27,444 nucleotides of DNA, taken from positions 28,569-56,012 of the forward strand of contig DHSP01000057.1 of assembly GCA_002408485.1 (NCBI GenBank), read 5' to 3'. Each line of letters opens with the position of its first letter. The first letter of the stretch is position 1. The notes beneath the pieces are model-generated. The model was not told the DNA's origin. It worked only from the letters and a program-made list of their open reading frames with translations, and did no database searches. This DNA comes from Proteiniphilum sp. UBA5283. Its GTDB lineage: Bacteria; Bacteroidota; Bacteroidia; Bacteroidales; Dysgonomonadaceae. Position numbers and translations under genes: made by a program. Shown piece after piece: positions 16,152 through 24,810 of the stretch.

Positions 16152-17441
16152 TTACCACCGCAACGCTTTCTTCGCCCAGAGGGTCTGCGTAACGCCCCGC
16201 ACAAAAAGGTAGAGGATAAACGCCAGCCAGAGGCCGTTATTTCCCCATAGTGGCGTCATGATGAAGTAGCATGCAAAAAAGACGATGGAGGAAACAATCA
16301 TCGCATTCCGCATCTCGGCGGAGGCCGTCGCCCCGATGAAAATACCGTCCCACAGAAACGCAGCAAAGCCGACTACAGGAATAAGCACTGTCCAGAACAT
16401 GAAATCTTTGGCCTGTGCGATAATATCGAGATCGTTGGTCATCACATACAATATCGGATCGGGAAAAAGCATGTATAAGACTACAACAACAAGACTCACC
16501 ATCAGCCCCCAGAAAAAGATCCTGCGGACCATCCAGTGGAGATATTCCCTGTTTTGTGCGCCATAAAACCGCCCCGTCAGGGCTTCGCCTGCGTAGGCAA
16601 AGCCATCCATAAAATAGGAGAACAACATAAAGAACTGCATCAGCAACGCATTCACCGCCAACACATTCTCGCCCATCGCCGAAGAAGCAAACGTGAAGAA
16701 GGTTGTCACCAAAGTCAGCAAAAAAGTGCGGACAAAAATATCGCTGTTAACCCTAAAATACTCCCGTATTGCGTGACGGTCCCAAATGGTCTCCCTCATG
16801 ATATATTTTCGCAGTCGGCGATAATGCTTCCACCAAAAACCAGCAGCCACCATCAGCGAGATAACCTGGGAGAGTGCTGTTCCCAAGGCGATCCCTTCGA
16901 TCTTCATTCCAAAGCCGAACACAAAAATCAAACTGAGGACAACATTCAGTAAATTATTCAGTATGGCAATAACCATGGGTATCTTCGCGTTCTGCATGCC
17001 AATAAACCACCCTTTAAAAGCATACATCCCCAACACCGCCGGCGCTCCCCACACAACAATGCGGAAATAGGTCATCACATGTCCGGTAGACTCCGCACCG
17101 GACTTTATCAAACCTGAAGCCAACAAGCCGATGGGATATTGTAGAAAAATGATGAGTACCCCTACCCCCAGGCCGATGGCCAGCGAGCGGATAAAGGCAT
17201 TCATCACTTCCGGAAAATTCCGTGCCCCCAGCGCTTGGGAGGTAAAACCGCTGGAACTCATGCGCAAAAAGCCAAAGTTCCAGTAGATCATGTTAAAAAT
17301 ATTGGCGCCAAGTGCAATGGCGCCGATATATACAGCCGACCCAAGCCGGCCGGCAATGGCAATATCGATCATCCCCAATAGTGGGACCGTAATATTTGTG
17401 ATGATATTGGGAAGAGCAAGCCTGAAGATTTTTTTATCCAT
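16152..17441 (-). CDS. MATE-family efflux transporter (DinF-like)
   Basis: A 429-residue inner-membrane antiporter that exports cationic compounds in exchange for sodium or protons. Twelve hydrophobic helices can be followed along the protein. The N-terminal half starts LALPNIITNITVPLLGMIDIAIAGRLG with the family-typical proline and D26-like acidic residue in helix 1, and AIALGANIFNMIYWNFGFLRMSSSGFTSQALG is the DinF-type helix 2-3 region. The C-terminal half repeats the fold (FSYFMDGFAYAGEALTGRFYGAQN), as expected for MATE proteins. The DinF subgroup is favoured by length and by the second-half motif. It is single, convergent with the RND operon and divergent from the ATPase operon. No -7 box sits at a workable distance from the ATG. 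Confidence 0.92.
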   Translation of the reverse strand: MDKKIFRLALPNIITNITVPLLGMIDIAIAGRLGSAVYIGAIALGANIFNMIYWNFGFLRMSSSGFTSQALGARNFPEVMNAFIRSLAIGLGVGVLIIFLQYPIGLLASGLIKSGAESTGHVMTYFRIVVWGAPAVLGMYAFKGWFIGMQNAKIPMVIAILNNLLNVVLSLIFVFGFGMKIEGIALGTALSQVISLMVAAGFWWKHYRRLRKYIMRETIWDRHAIREYFRVNSDIFVRTFLLTLVTTFFTFASSAMGENVLAVNALLMQFFMLFSYFMDGFAYAGEALTGRFYGAQNREYLHWMVRRIFFWGLMVSLVVVVLYMLFPDPILYVMTNDLDIIAQAKDFMFWTVLIPVVGFAAFLWDGIFIGATASAEMRNAMIVSSIVFFACYFIMTPLWGNNGLWLAFILYLFVRGVTQTLWAKKALRW

Positions 17442-17525
17442 TGCCGCAAAAATACTTTAAAAAAGACGATATATCGGCTTGAATTCATTTTTTAATAAAA
17501 GATGCCGTTTTTTAAAATGATTAAA

Positions 17526-17556
17526 TACCTTTGTTACGTTCTTTTTTGTAAATTTG
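17526..17556 (+). promoter_or_regulatory. Two -7 boxes upstream of the V-type ATPase operon
   Basis: TACCTTTG (17526-17533) and TAAATTTG (17549-17556) both match TAnnTTTG. Neither has TTTG at the standard 20-base distance. They lie about 100-130 bases before the first ATPase gene, so the operon should carry an untranslated leader of that order. The 214-base divergent spacer 17442-17655 shows no gene. Confidence 0.45.
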
Positions 17557-17655
17557 TGAATTCAGTGCTCTTGTTTTTGCAATAAATTGACAATTAGACT
17601 TATACAAAAAAGAAAATCGTCTATTTTCTAAAAAAGACTCATTTTATACGAATAT

Positions 17656-18243
17656 ATGGATAAGATTCAGGAACTTACTTCAAAACTTTACGCGGAGGGC
17701 GTCGAAAAGGGCAAAGAAGAAGCCGAAAGGATCGTTGCGCAGGCACGAACCCGGGAAAAAGAGATATTGGATGCGGCACGTATCAAAGCCGAAGAGTTGC
17801 TTTCTTCCGCAGAAAAGGAGAGCGCAGAACTGAAAAAAAACACAAAAGCAGAACTGAAACTCTTTGCTACACAATCATCCGAAGCACTAAAAACTGAAAT
17901 CATCAATCTGGTGACCGGCAAGTTGTCCACTACCCTGGTAAACACGGCCATGGAAGACAAATCGTTTGTGCAGCAGATTATTGTGGAACTGGTACAAAAC
18001 TGGTCGAAGAACGAAACATTGACCGTGGGCGTGGAAAATCCGGAAGAACTAAAATCCTACATAACATCTCACGTCAAAACCCTACTGGATAAGGGATTGG
18101 AGATTGAATCGGTGAATGGCATCAAAACCGGCTTCACCCTTGAACCCGAAGATGGTTCGTACAAGGTGAAATTCGGCGAAGAGGAGTTTGTTAATTATTT
18201 CAAAGAATTTTTACGCCCCCAGATTCAACAACTTCTTTTTTAG
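17656..18243 (+). CDS. ntpE: V-type ATP synthase/ATPase subunit E
   Basis: A 195-residue peripheral-stalk subunit. The first 80 residues are a long charged, alanine- and glutamate-rich coiled coil (YAEGVEKGKEEAERIVAQA and on through ELKKNTKAELK), followed by a compact C-terminal domain with LVTGKLSTTL and the final RPQIQQLLF that would bind the catalytic head. Length fits subunit E (about 190-200). It opens the ATPase cluster. A partner stalk subunit G/H, normally paired with E, is not encoded nearby. A terminator-like hairpin begins just after its stop codon, so this gene may be expressed at a higher level than the genes that follow. Confidence 0.85.
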   Translation: MDKIQELTSKLYAEGVEKGKEEAERIVAQARTREKEILDAARIKAEELLSSAEKESAELKKNTKAELKLFATQSSEALKTEIINLVTGKLSTTLVNTAMEDKSFVQQIIVELVQNWSKNETLTVGVENPEELKSYITSHVKTLLDKGLEIESVNGIKTGFTLEPEDGSYKVKFGEEEFVNYFKEFLRPQIQQLLF

Positions 18244-18245
18244 AA

Positions 18246-18270
18246 ACCGATATTTTTATCGGTCTTTTTC
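18246..18270 (+). terminator. Intrinsic-terminator-like hairpin inside the ATPase operon
   Basis: ACCGATA (18246-18252) and TATCGGT (18257-18263) form a perfect 7-bp stem with a TTTT loop, followed at once by CTTTTTC. It starts two bases after the subunit E stop codon. The shape is that of a modest intrinsic terminator, so it may attenuate transcription between subunit E and the remaining genes, or protect the 3' end of an ntpE transcript. Confidence 0.55.
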
Positions 18271-18288
18271 AAGAGATTAACTTTGTCT

Positions 18289-19143
18289 ATGATTTTCAAG
18301 AATCAATATTACTATTTTGTTGCCGGACTGCCGGATTTTGCTTTCGATAGTATGAAGCTCCCCTTTACCACGGAGGAGTACAGAGGCATGCTCAACGAGG
18401 TACTGAAACCGGAAGACAGGAAGCTGGTGAACAAATACTTCCTCAAATACGACAACGACAACCTGCTGAGTTTGCTGAAAGACAAAAATGCAATACTCAA
18501 CCTGATGGGCAAGCTGTCGCGCGAGGAAATTGAGGACATAGTTTCGAAGGCAAAGGAGGATCTTCCGTTAAAGGACAGCAAAATACCTCCCTATTTCGAA
18601 GATTATATCAAAAGATGGCTTGGCGAAGAAAATCCTCATGCGGGAGGGCATCTTTGGGAAGATATGCTCACCTCCCTATACATGGACTATGGCAGGGAGG
18701 TAAAGAACAGCCTTATGTCGGGATGGTTTGAATTTAACCTGAACATCGGCAATGTGTTTTCGGCTATATATGCCCGCAAGTATGGACTTGATACAGCAAA
18801 ATATATTGTGGGCAGCAATAAGACAGCCCGCATTATCCGGGAAAATGCCCATGCCCGTGATTTCGGCATCAGTCAGGAACTGGAATACTACGACACGCTT
18901 CTGCGCATCTCGGAAGAGCCGGACATTTACGACCGCGAGCGCAAGATCGATAAATTCCGTTGGGACTGGCTCGAAGAGAACACGGCGTTCGACTACTTCA
19001 ACATCGAATACATTTTTGCCTATCTCTGCAAACTTCAGATTCTTGAGCGATGGGTGAACCTCAATGCGGAAGAGGGAGAACGCGTTTTCCGGGAACTCAT
19101 CAACAACCTGAAAAATGAAACAAAACTGCCGGAAGACTTTTAA
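18289..19143 (+). CDS. DUF2764 family protein of the V-type ATPase operon, candidate subunit C
   Basis: A 284-residue soluble protein starting MIFKNQYYYFVAGLPDF, the DUF2764 N-terminal signature. It is mostly helical by composition, with no signal peptide or membrane segment. The FNLNIGNVFSAIYARKYGLD region and the later FDYFNIEYIFAYLCKLQILERW region read like the helical segments of V-ATPase subunit C (AC39), which caps the rotor. I infer, but cannot prove, that it fills the place of subunit C, which is otherwise missing from the cluster. The position between E and A matches the hypothetical gene found there in Chlamydia and Borrelia ATPase operons as I recall them. A TTG two codons upstream also starts the frame, but ATG at 18289 is preferred. 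A 104-base structured gap separates it from subunit A. Confidence 0.8.
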   Translation: MIFKNQYYYFVAGLPDFAFDSMKLPFTTEEYRGMLNEVLKPEDRKLVNKYFLKYDNDNLLSLLKDKNAILNLMGKLSREEIEDIVSKAKEDLPLKDSKIPPYFEDYIKRWLGEENPHAGGHLWEDMLTSLYMDYGREVKNSLMSGWFEFNLNIGNVFSAIYARKYGLDTAKYIVGSNKTARIIRENAHARDFGISQELEYYDTLLRISEEPDIYDRERKIDKFRWDWLEENTAFDYFNIEYIFAYLCKLQILERWVNLNAEEGERVFRELINNLKNETKLPEDF

Positions 19144-19163
19144 TTTATTCTCTATTTCGTGAA

Positions 19164-19205
19164 GCAACGGGGATGGAAGACAAGTCTCCCCATACAGCGA
19201 GTTGC
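19164..19205 (+). promoter_or_regulatory. Structured leader upstream of ATPase subunit A
   Basis: GCAAC (19164-19168) pairs with GTTGC (19201-19205), and stacked directly inside it GGGGA (19169-19173) pairs with TCCCC (19187-19191), giving ten pairs interrupted by a nine-base bulge (19192-19200). It occupies the middle of the 104-base gap between DUF2764 and subunit A. There is no U-tract, so RNA processing, stability or translational tuning is more likely than termination. Confidence 0.35.
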
Positions 19206-19247
19206 GAAGAGTAGTCCGGGCTTAGCGATAAAAAATAAATATCTTAT

Positions 19248-21020
19248 ATGTTAACAAAAGGAACAGTTAAAGGGATCATATCCAATCTCGTCATCGTAGA
19301 GGTAGATGGGCCTGTTGCTCAAAACGAGATCGCTTACATCGACCTGCAAGGGACCAAACTAATGGCAGAAGTCATCAAGGTGGCCGGGAACAATGCCAAC
19401 CTTCAGGTGTTCGAGAGCACCCGTGGTTTGACGGTGGGAGCACCCGTGGAATTTCAGGGACATATGCTCGAAGTGGTACTCGGGCCGGGCCTGCTACAGC
19501 GGAACCTCGACGGACTGGAGAACGATCTCGATAAGATGGAAGGAGTCTTCCTGAAACGGGGAGAATACACCTTCCCGCTCGATAAAGAGAAGTTGTGGCA
19601 TTTCAAACCGATGGCAAAGGTGGGGGACACCGTTACGGCCGGATCCTGGCTGGGTGAGGTAGACGAAAACTTCCAGCCCCACAAGATTATGGTTCCCTTT
19701 GTAATGAAGGGCTCTTACACAATAAAGAATATCGCCGGAGAGGGAGATTATCACATATACAAGACAGTGGCCGTGGTAGAAGACAAGGAGGGCAACGAGA
19801 CCGAAATCAACATGGTGCAACGCTGGCCGGTAAAAATTGCCATCACGGAATATCGTGAAAAGCCCAGGCCGTATAAGTTACTAGAGACCGGTGTGCGGTC
19901 CATTGACACGCTGAACCCCATCGTGGAGGGCGGCACAGGCTTTATCCCCGGCGCTTTCGGAACGGGAAAGACTGTCTTGCAACACGCCATATCCAAACAG
20001 GCAGAAGCCGATATCGTGATCATTGCGGCCTGCGGTGAGCGTGCCAATGAAGTGGTAGAAATCTTTACGGAGTTCCCCGAGCTGATCGACCCCCACACCG
20101 GCCGCAAGCTGATGGAACGGACCATCATCGTGGCAAACACCTCCAACATGCCGGTCGCTGCCCGTGAAGCATCGGTATACACGGCGATGACCATCGGTGA
20201 GTATTACCGCTCTATGGGATTAAAGGTTCTGCTGATGGCCGACTCCACTTCGCGCTGGGCACAGGCATTGCGCGAGATGAGCAACAGACTCGAAGAGCTA
20301 CCGGGTCCCGACGCTTTCCCGATGGATCTGTCGGCCACCATCTCCAACTTCTACGGACGAGCCGGGCATGTAAAGCTGCACAACGGTGCTGAGGGATCGA
20401 TCACCTTTATCGGAACCGTATCTCCTGCAGGGGGTAACCTCAAGGAACCGGTTACGGAGAACACCAAAAAGGTGGCCCGCTGTTTTTATGCTTTGGAACA
20501 GGATCGTGCCGATAAAAAGCGATATCCGGCCATCAACCCTATAGAGTCTTACTCAAAGTATTTTGAATATCCGGAGTTTGAAAAATATATCTCGGTGCAT
20601 ATCGCTGACGACTGGACGGAGAAAGTGAGCGAGATCAAAACCCGGCTGTTGCGCGGGAAAGAAATCGCCGAACAGATTAATATCCTGGGCGACGACGGAG
20701 TACCCGTGGAGTACCATATTACCTTCTGGAAGTCGGAGTTAATCGATTTTGTTGTACTACAGCAGGATGCATTCGACGAGGTAGATGCGGTGACGCCCAT
20801 CGAACGACAGAAAAACATACTCGACCTGGTCGTGAAAGTTTGCCGAACCGACTTTGAATTTGACAACTTCAACGAAGTGGCCGCCTTCTTCAAAGAGTTG
20901 ATCAACATTGGCCGCCAGATGAATTATGCCGTGTTTGGTTCGGAAAAGTTCAATCAATACTACAATCAGCTTATAGAAAAGGTATCCGGTATCCCGTTGT
21001 CGGAAATCAGTAAATCATAG
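19248..21020 (+). CDS. ntpA: V-type ATP synthase/ATPase catalytic subunit A
   Basis: The 590-residue catalytic subunit of the V1 head, which hydrolyses or makes ATP. The P-loop is GAFGTGKT at 235-242, with K241. Before it lies the roughly 90-residue non-homologous insertion (about 110-200) that marks V/A-type A subunits and separates them from F-type beta. The catalytic glutamate region follows in ACGERANEVVEIFTEFPEL, and DSTSRWAQALREMSNRLEELPG is the ATPase signature block. It begins MLTKGTVKGIISNLVIVEVDG with the beta-barrel domain. Length fits the family (about 590). It starts after a structured leader and ends 5 bases before subunit B. Confidence 0.97.
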   Translation: MLTKGTVKGIISNLVIVEVDGPVAQNEIAYIDLQGTKLMAEVIKVAGNNANLQVFESTRGLTVGAPVEFQGHMLEVVLGPGLLQRNLDGLENDLDKMEGVFLKRGEYTFPLDKEKLWHFKPMAKVGDTVTAGSWLGEVDENFQPHKIMVPFVMKGSYTIKNIAGEGDYHIYKTVAVVEDKEGNETEINMVQRWPVKIAITEYREKPRPYKLLETGVRSIDTLNPIVEGGTGFIPGAFGTGKTVLQHAISKQAEADIVIIAACGERANEVVEIFTEFPELIDPHTGRKLMERTIIVANTSNMPVAAREASVYTAMTIGEYYRSMGLKVLLMADSTSRWAQALREMSNRLEELPGPDAFPMDLSATISNFYGRAGHVKLHNGAEGSITFIGTVSPAGGNLKEPVTENTKKVARCFYALEQDRADKKRYPAINPIESYSKYFEYPEFEKYISVHIADDWTEKVSEIKTRLLRGKEIAEQINILGDDGVPVEYHITFWKSELIDFVVLQQDAFDEVDAVTPIERQKNILDLVVKVCRTDFEFDNFNEVAAFFKELINIGRQMNYAVFGSEKFNQYYNQLIEKVSGIPLSEISKS

Positions 21021-21025
21021 AAGTT

Positions 21026-22339
21026 ATGGCAAAAGCATTTCAAAAAATATATACAAAAATAACCCAGATCACCAAGGCTACCTGTTCGGTAAAAGCCACC
21101 AATGTAGGGTACGATGAGCTGGCAACTGTAGAAGGGAGACTGGCGCAGGTGGTAAAAATTATGGGCGACGAGGTAACATTGCAGATTTTTGAAGGAACCG
21201 AAGGAATCCCCACCAATGCCGAAGTGATGTTTATGGGCAAATCCCCCTCACTGAAGGTGAGCGACCAGTTGGCGGGCCGTTTTTTCAATGCGTTTGGCGA
21301 ACCTATCGACGGCGGACCAGTGCCGGAAGGAGAAGAACGGCCTATTGGCGGACCTTCTGTCAATCCTGTACGGAGGGAACAGCCCTCCGAGCTGATCGCC
21401 ACCGGCATCGCAGGGATCGACCTAAACAACACTTTGGTTTCGGGTCAGAAGATTCCTTTCTTTGCCGACCCCGACCAGCCTTTCAACCAGGTGATGGCCA
21501 CTGTGGCGCTGCGTGCCCAGACCGACAAGATCATTCTGGGAGGGATGGGAATGACCAACGACGACTACCTTTACTTCAAGAACGTGTTCAGCAATGCGGG
21601 TGCTTTGGACCGCATCATCTCGTTTATGAACACGACCGAGGACCCTGCCGTGGAACGTCTGCTAGTGCCTGACATGGCGCTGACGGCAGCCGAATACTTC
21701 GCGGTAGACAAGAACGAAAAGGTGTTGGTGCTGCTGACCGATATGTCTTCCTACGCAGATGCACTCTCCATCGTATCAAACCGTATGGATCAGATACCCT
21801 CGAAAGATTCAATGCCGGGCTCGCTCTACTCCGATCTGGCAAAGATCTATGAAAAAGCCGCTCAATTCCCCTCCGGTGGCTCCATCACCATTCTGGCGGT
21901 GACCACCCTCTCGGGAGGCGACATCACCCATGCCGTACCCGACAACACCGGGTATATCACCGAGGGGCAGCTTTTTCTGCGTCTCGACAGTGATGTGGGT
22001 AAGGTTATCGTAGATCCCTTCCGCTCTCTTTCGCGCCTCAAACAACTGGTACAGGGAAAGAAAACGCGGGAAGATCACCCTCAGGTGATGAATGCGGCCG
22101 TTCGCCTCTATGCCGATGCTGCCAACGCGAAGACTAAGCTGGAGAACGGGTTTGACCTTACCGACTACGACAAGCGGACGCTCTCGTTTGCAAAGGATTA
22201 CTCCAGGGAATTGATGGCTATCGATGTAAATCTGGACACCGTGGAGATGTTGGATAAAACATGGGAGTTGCTGTCGGACCACTTTAAGCCGGCAGAGGTA
22301 AATATGAAACAGGAGTTGGTGGAAAAGTACTGGAAATAA
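21026..22339 (+). CDS. ntpB: V-type ATP synthase/ATPase regulatory subunit B
   Basis: A 437-residue non-catalytic partner of subunit A; the two alternate in the A3B3 hexamer. The usual P-loop lysine motif is replaced by FFADPDQPFNQVM near 150-162, as expected of B subunits. Other family blocks are GRFFNAFGEPIDGGP, VRREQPSELIATGIAGID, LVLLTDMSSYADALSIVSNRMDQIPSKD split over two turns, and DVGKVIVDPFRSLSRLKQL. A 437-residue length is slightly shorter than the 455-460 of NtpB from enterococci. Spacing is 5 bases from subunit A and 3 bases to subunit D, so the three are translated from one message. Confidence 0.96.
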   Translation: MAKAFQKIYTKITQITKATCSVKATNVGYDELATVEGRLAQVVKIMGDEVTLQIFEGTEGIPTNAEVMFMGKSPSLKVSDQLAGRFFNAFGEPIDGGPVPEGEERPIGGPSVNPVRREQPSELIATGIAGIDLNNTLVSGQKIPFFADPDQPFNQVMATVALRAQTDKIILGGMGMTNDDYLYFKNVFSNAGALDRIISFMNTTEDPAVERLLVPDMALTAAEYFAVDKNEKVLVLLTDMSSYADALSIVSNRMDQIPSKDSMPGSLYSDLAKIYEKAAQFPSGGSITILAVTTLSGGDITHAVPDNTGYITEGQLFLRLDSDVGKVIVDPFRSLSRLKQLVQGKKTREDHPQVMNAAVRLYADAANAKTKLENGFDLTDYDKRTLSFAKDYSRELMAIDVNLDTVEMLDKTWELLSDHFKPAEVNMKQELVEKYWK

Positions 22340-22342
22340 AGA

Positions 22343-22957
22343 ATGGCTATCAAATTTCAATATAATAAGACTTCCCGTCAGCAGCTCGAAAAGCAGCTGG
22401 CTGTGCGTGAAAGGGCACTTCCTACCTTGCAAAACAAGGAGACCGCACTGCGTATGGAGGTAAAAAAAGCCAAAGATGAAATAGACACGCTGGAAAAGGA
22501 ACTTGAGGCACAGGTACAGTCTTATCATAAGATGATGGGTATGTGGATGGAATTCGACTCATCGCTGATTCGTGTAAAAGATGTACACCTCTCGAAGAAA
22601 AAAATTGCCGGGGTGCTCATCCCCATACTCGACAGGGTGGAATTTGAGCTCAGGCCCTTCAGCCTTTTTAATCGTCCCAAATGGTTTCTGGATGGGGTAA
22701 AAACGTTGGAAAGCCTTGCCGAGACAGGCATTCGACGCGACTTCCACATTATACGCCTCAACCGCATAGAGTATGCCCGTAAAAAAACCACCCAGAAAGT
22801 CAACCTGTTCGAAAAAGTGCAGATACCAGGATATCAGGAGGCAATCCTCAAAATAAAGCGGTACCTCGAAGACGAAGAGAATCTCTCCAAATCGTCCCAA
22901 AAGATCATGCGCACCCATCAGGAACAACGAAGAAAGGAGGGGGAAGGCATATGGTAG
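22343..22957 (+). CDS. ntpD: V-type ATP synthase/ATPase subunit D (central rotor shaft)
   Basis: A 204-residue subunit predicted to form the two-helix central shaft that turns inside A3B3. The N-terminus (YNKTSRQQLEKQLAVRERAL) and C-terminus (EDEENLSKSSQKIMRTHQEQ) are long charged helices that would pack as a coiled coil, with a short globular middle. Typical D subunits start with a KxxLxxLKxxLxxAxxGxxLLxxKRDxL pattern; here it is looser, so the family call leans on position between B and I and on architecture. It overlaps the start of subunit I by 7 bases. Subunit F, which normally sits with D in the shaft, is not encoded nearby. Confidence 0.85.
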   Translation: MAIKFQYNKTSRQQLEKQLAVRERALPTLQNKETALRMEVKKAKDEIDTLEKELEAQVQSYHKMMGMWMEFDSSLIRVKDVHLSKKKIAGVLIPILDRVEFELRPFSLFNRPKWFLDGVKTLESLAETGIRRDFHIIRLNRIEYARKKTTQKVNLFEKVQIPGYQEAILKIKRYLEDEENLSKSSQKIMRTHQEQRRKEGEGIW

Positions 22958-24777
22958 CAAAAATGAAAAAAATTACCTTCCTGGCTTTTCACAAAGATTA
23001 CGACTGCTTTCTGCATGATCTGCGCAACCTGGGGATGATTCATGTTGTGGAACACGACCGGACCGAGGCAGATGAGGAAGGACTGCAGCAATTTGTGGCC
23101 GAGTCAAAGAAGCTAAATGAGGCATCCAAAATTCTGAAAAGATACCGGGATAAAAAGACAACGGCGACATTCAACGAGCCGGATGCGGAGCAAGGGAAAA
23201 CAATTCCTGCGGCAATAGAAAAGATCGAAAACAGAAAATCGTCCCTCAGCCAACAGTTGCAGGTATCCATCAAGGAGAGGGATGCATTGAGGCCCTGGGG
23301 TGATTTTGATCCCGAAAACATCCATCGCCTGGAAAAAGCTGGTTATCACGTGCATTTCTTCGTTTCACCCGACAACAAGTACAATCCGGAGTGGGAAACG
23401 CTGTACGATGCGGTAGTGGTAAAAAAAGAATCATCGAAAACCTATTTCATGACGGTCAACCACATCGATCGGATGGCCGACCTGCTGGATCTGGAAGAGG
23501 TCAAATTGCCCAACGTGTCGTTCTCCGCTCTCAACAGGCTGATCGATTCGCTCCTGGAAAAGAAAAAGCTTCAGGACGATGTACTGCAAAGGCTATCGAA
23601 CGACCTTCCCTCGGTGGAGGCTGCCCTCCGGGAGCTGGATAATCGCATAGCCTTCACACGGGTAGCACAAAGTGCCACCCCGCTGGCCGACGAAAAGCTG
23701 TTGCTTCTGCAAGGTTGGGCACCGGCGGAGAACGTATCAGAGATCTTGTCGTATCTGGAATCGAAGGATGCCTACTTTGAAGTGTCCGACCCGCTGCCGG
23801 AGGACGATGTACCCATTAAGTTCCAAAACAACAAGTTCTTCCGGCTATTTGAGCCGGTAGCAGAGCTCTACATGTTACCCAAATACAACGAGATTGACCT
23901 TACCCCCTATTTTGCTCCGTTTTACATGTTGTTTTTTGGCTTGTCGCTGGGTGACATGGGCTACGGTCTGTTTCTTTTGATAGTGGCAACATTGGTTAAG
24001 ATGTTTCAAAAGCAAAAACTTGGTACAAGTGTAAAAACCATCCTGTCGCTGGTGCAGGTGCTGGGTGCCTCCACCATGGCTGCCGGCCTACTGACGGGAG
24101 GCTTCTTCGGCTTTGCCGTGTACGACCTCGACAATCCTATATCACAGATGCTGAAAGAGAAAGCTTACTTCAACAACAACCAGATGTTTATGTTGTCGTT
24201 GGTGCTGGGAGTCATACAAATACTTTTCGGCATGTGCCTGAAAGCGGCAAACCGCATCAAACAGTTCGGCTTTATCCATGCTGTATCTACTCTGGGGTGG
24301 ATCCTGCTTCTGAGCAGTTTCATCCTTTCCTACCTGGCACCAGCATTGTTGCCCATGGGTGGAACACTGCACCTTATCGTGATGGGGGCGGCGGCCGTAC
24401 TCATTTTTTTCTTCAACACACCCGGAAAGAATCCGGCAATCAATCTGGGACTCGGGCTGTGGGACACCTACAACATGGCTACCGGGTTGTTGGGCGACGT
24501 GTTGTCTTACGTGCGGTTGTTTGCTCTCGGGCTTTCGGGAGGTATCCTGGCCAGCGTCTTCAACAGCCTGGCCACCGGTATGAGCCCCGACCACACCATC
24601 GCCGGCCCCATTGTGGCCATCCTGATCTTTCTGGTCGGGCACACCATCAACATCTTCATGAATGTGCTGGGAGCCATTGTACATCCGGTGCGACTCACGT
24701 TCGTGGAGTTTTACAAAAACGCCGAATTCACCGGCGGAGGAAAGAAGTATACCCCTTTCAGGGCATCAAATGTATAG
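22951..24777 (+). CDS. ntpI: V-type ATP synthase/ATPase subunit I (membrane stator)
   Basis: A 608-residue stator subunit that anchors the peripheral stalk and supplies the ion half-channels. The first 320 residues are cytoplasmic and coiled-coil rich (EDFN-poor, with ESKKLNEASKILKRYRDKK and SLSQQLQVSIKERDALRPW). The C-terminal part has about seven or eight membrane helices starting at TPYFAPFYMLFFGLSLGDMGYG, a signature of the family. The arginine essential for ion transfer is R522 in SYVRLFALGLSGG. The start ATG at 22951 overlaps the end of subunit D; an ATG six codons in (MKKITFLAFHKDY) is also possible. The protein is shorter than NtpI (about 660) mainly in the soluble arm. Confidence 0.95.
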   Translation: MVAKMKKITFLAFHKDYDCFLHDLRNLGMIHVVEHDRTEADEEGLQQFVAESKKLNEASKILKRYRDKKTTATFNEPDAEQGKTIPAAIEKIENRKSSLSQQLQVSIKERDALRPWGDFDPENIHRLEKAGYHVHFFVSPDNKYNPEWETLYDAVVVKKESSKTYFMTVNHIDRMADLLDLEEVKLPNVSFSALNRLIDSLLEKKKLQDDVLQRLSNDLPSVEAALRELDNRIAFTRVAQSATPLADEKLLLLQGWAPAENVSEILSYLESKDAYFEVSDPLPEDDVPIKFQNNKFFRLFEPVAELYMLPKYNEIDLTPYFAPFYMLFFGLSLGDMGYGLFLLIVATLVKMFQKQKLGTSVKTILSLVQVLGASTMAAGLLTGGFFGFAVYDLDNPISQMLKEKAYFNNNQMFMLSLVLGVIQILFGMCLKAANRIKQFGFIHAVSTLGWILLLSSFILSYLAPALLPMGGTLHLIVMGAAAVLIFFFNTPGKNPAINLGLGLWDTYNMATGLLGDVLSYVRLFALGLSGGILASVFNSLATGMSPDHTIAGPIVAILIFLVGHTINIFMNVLGAIVHPVRLTFVEFYKNAEFTGGGKKYTPFRASNV

Positions 24778-24810
24778 AACAATCAAACAATAAATTAAAA
24801 AAGTGAGTAA

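Noticed and set aside
17447..17454. TATTTTTG on the minus strand just before the MATE start
   Set aside because: It is only five bases from the ATG, which would put the transcription start on or inside the start codon; probably chance in AT-rich sequence.
21809..22528. 239-residue minus-strand open frame across ATPase subunits B and D
   Set aside because: It lies antisense to two strongly conserved genes, spans their junction and shows no recognisable domain.
24142..24684. 180-residue minus-strand open frame inside subunit I
   Set aside because: Antisense to conserved membrane helices of subunit I; composition is His/Gln-rich and without known domains.
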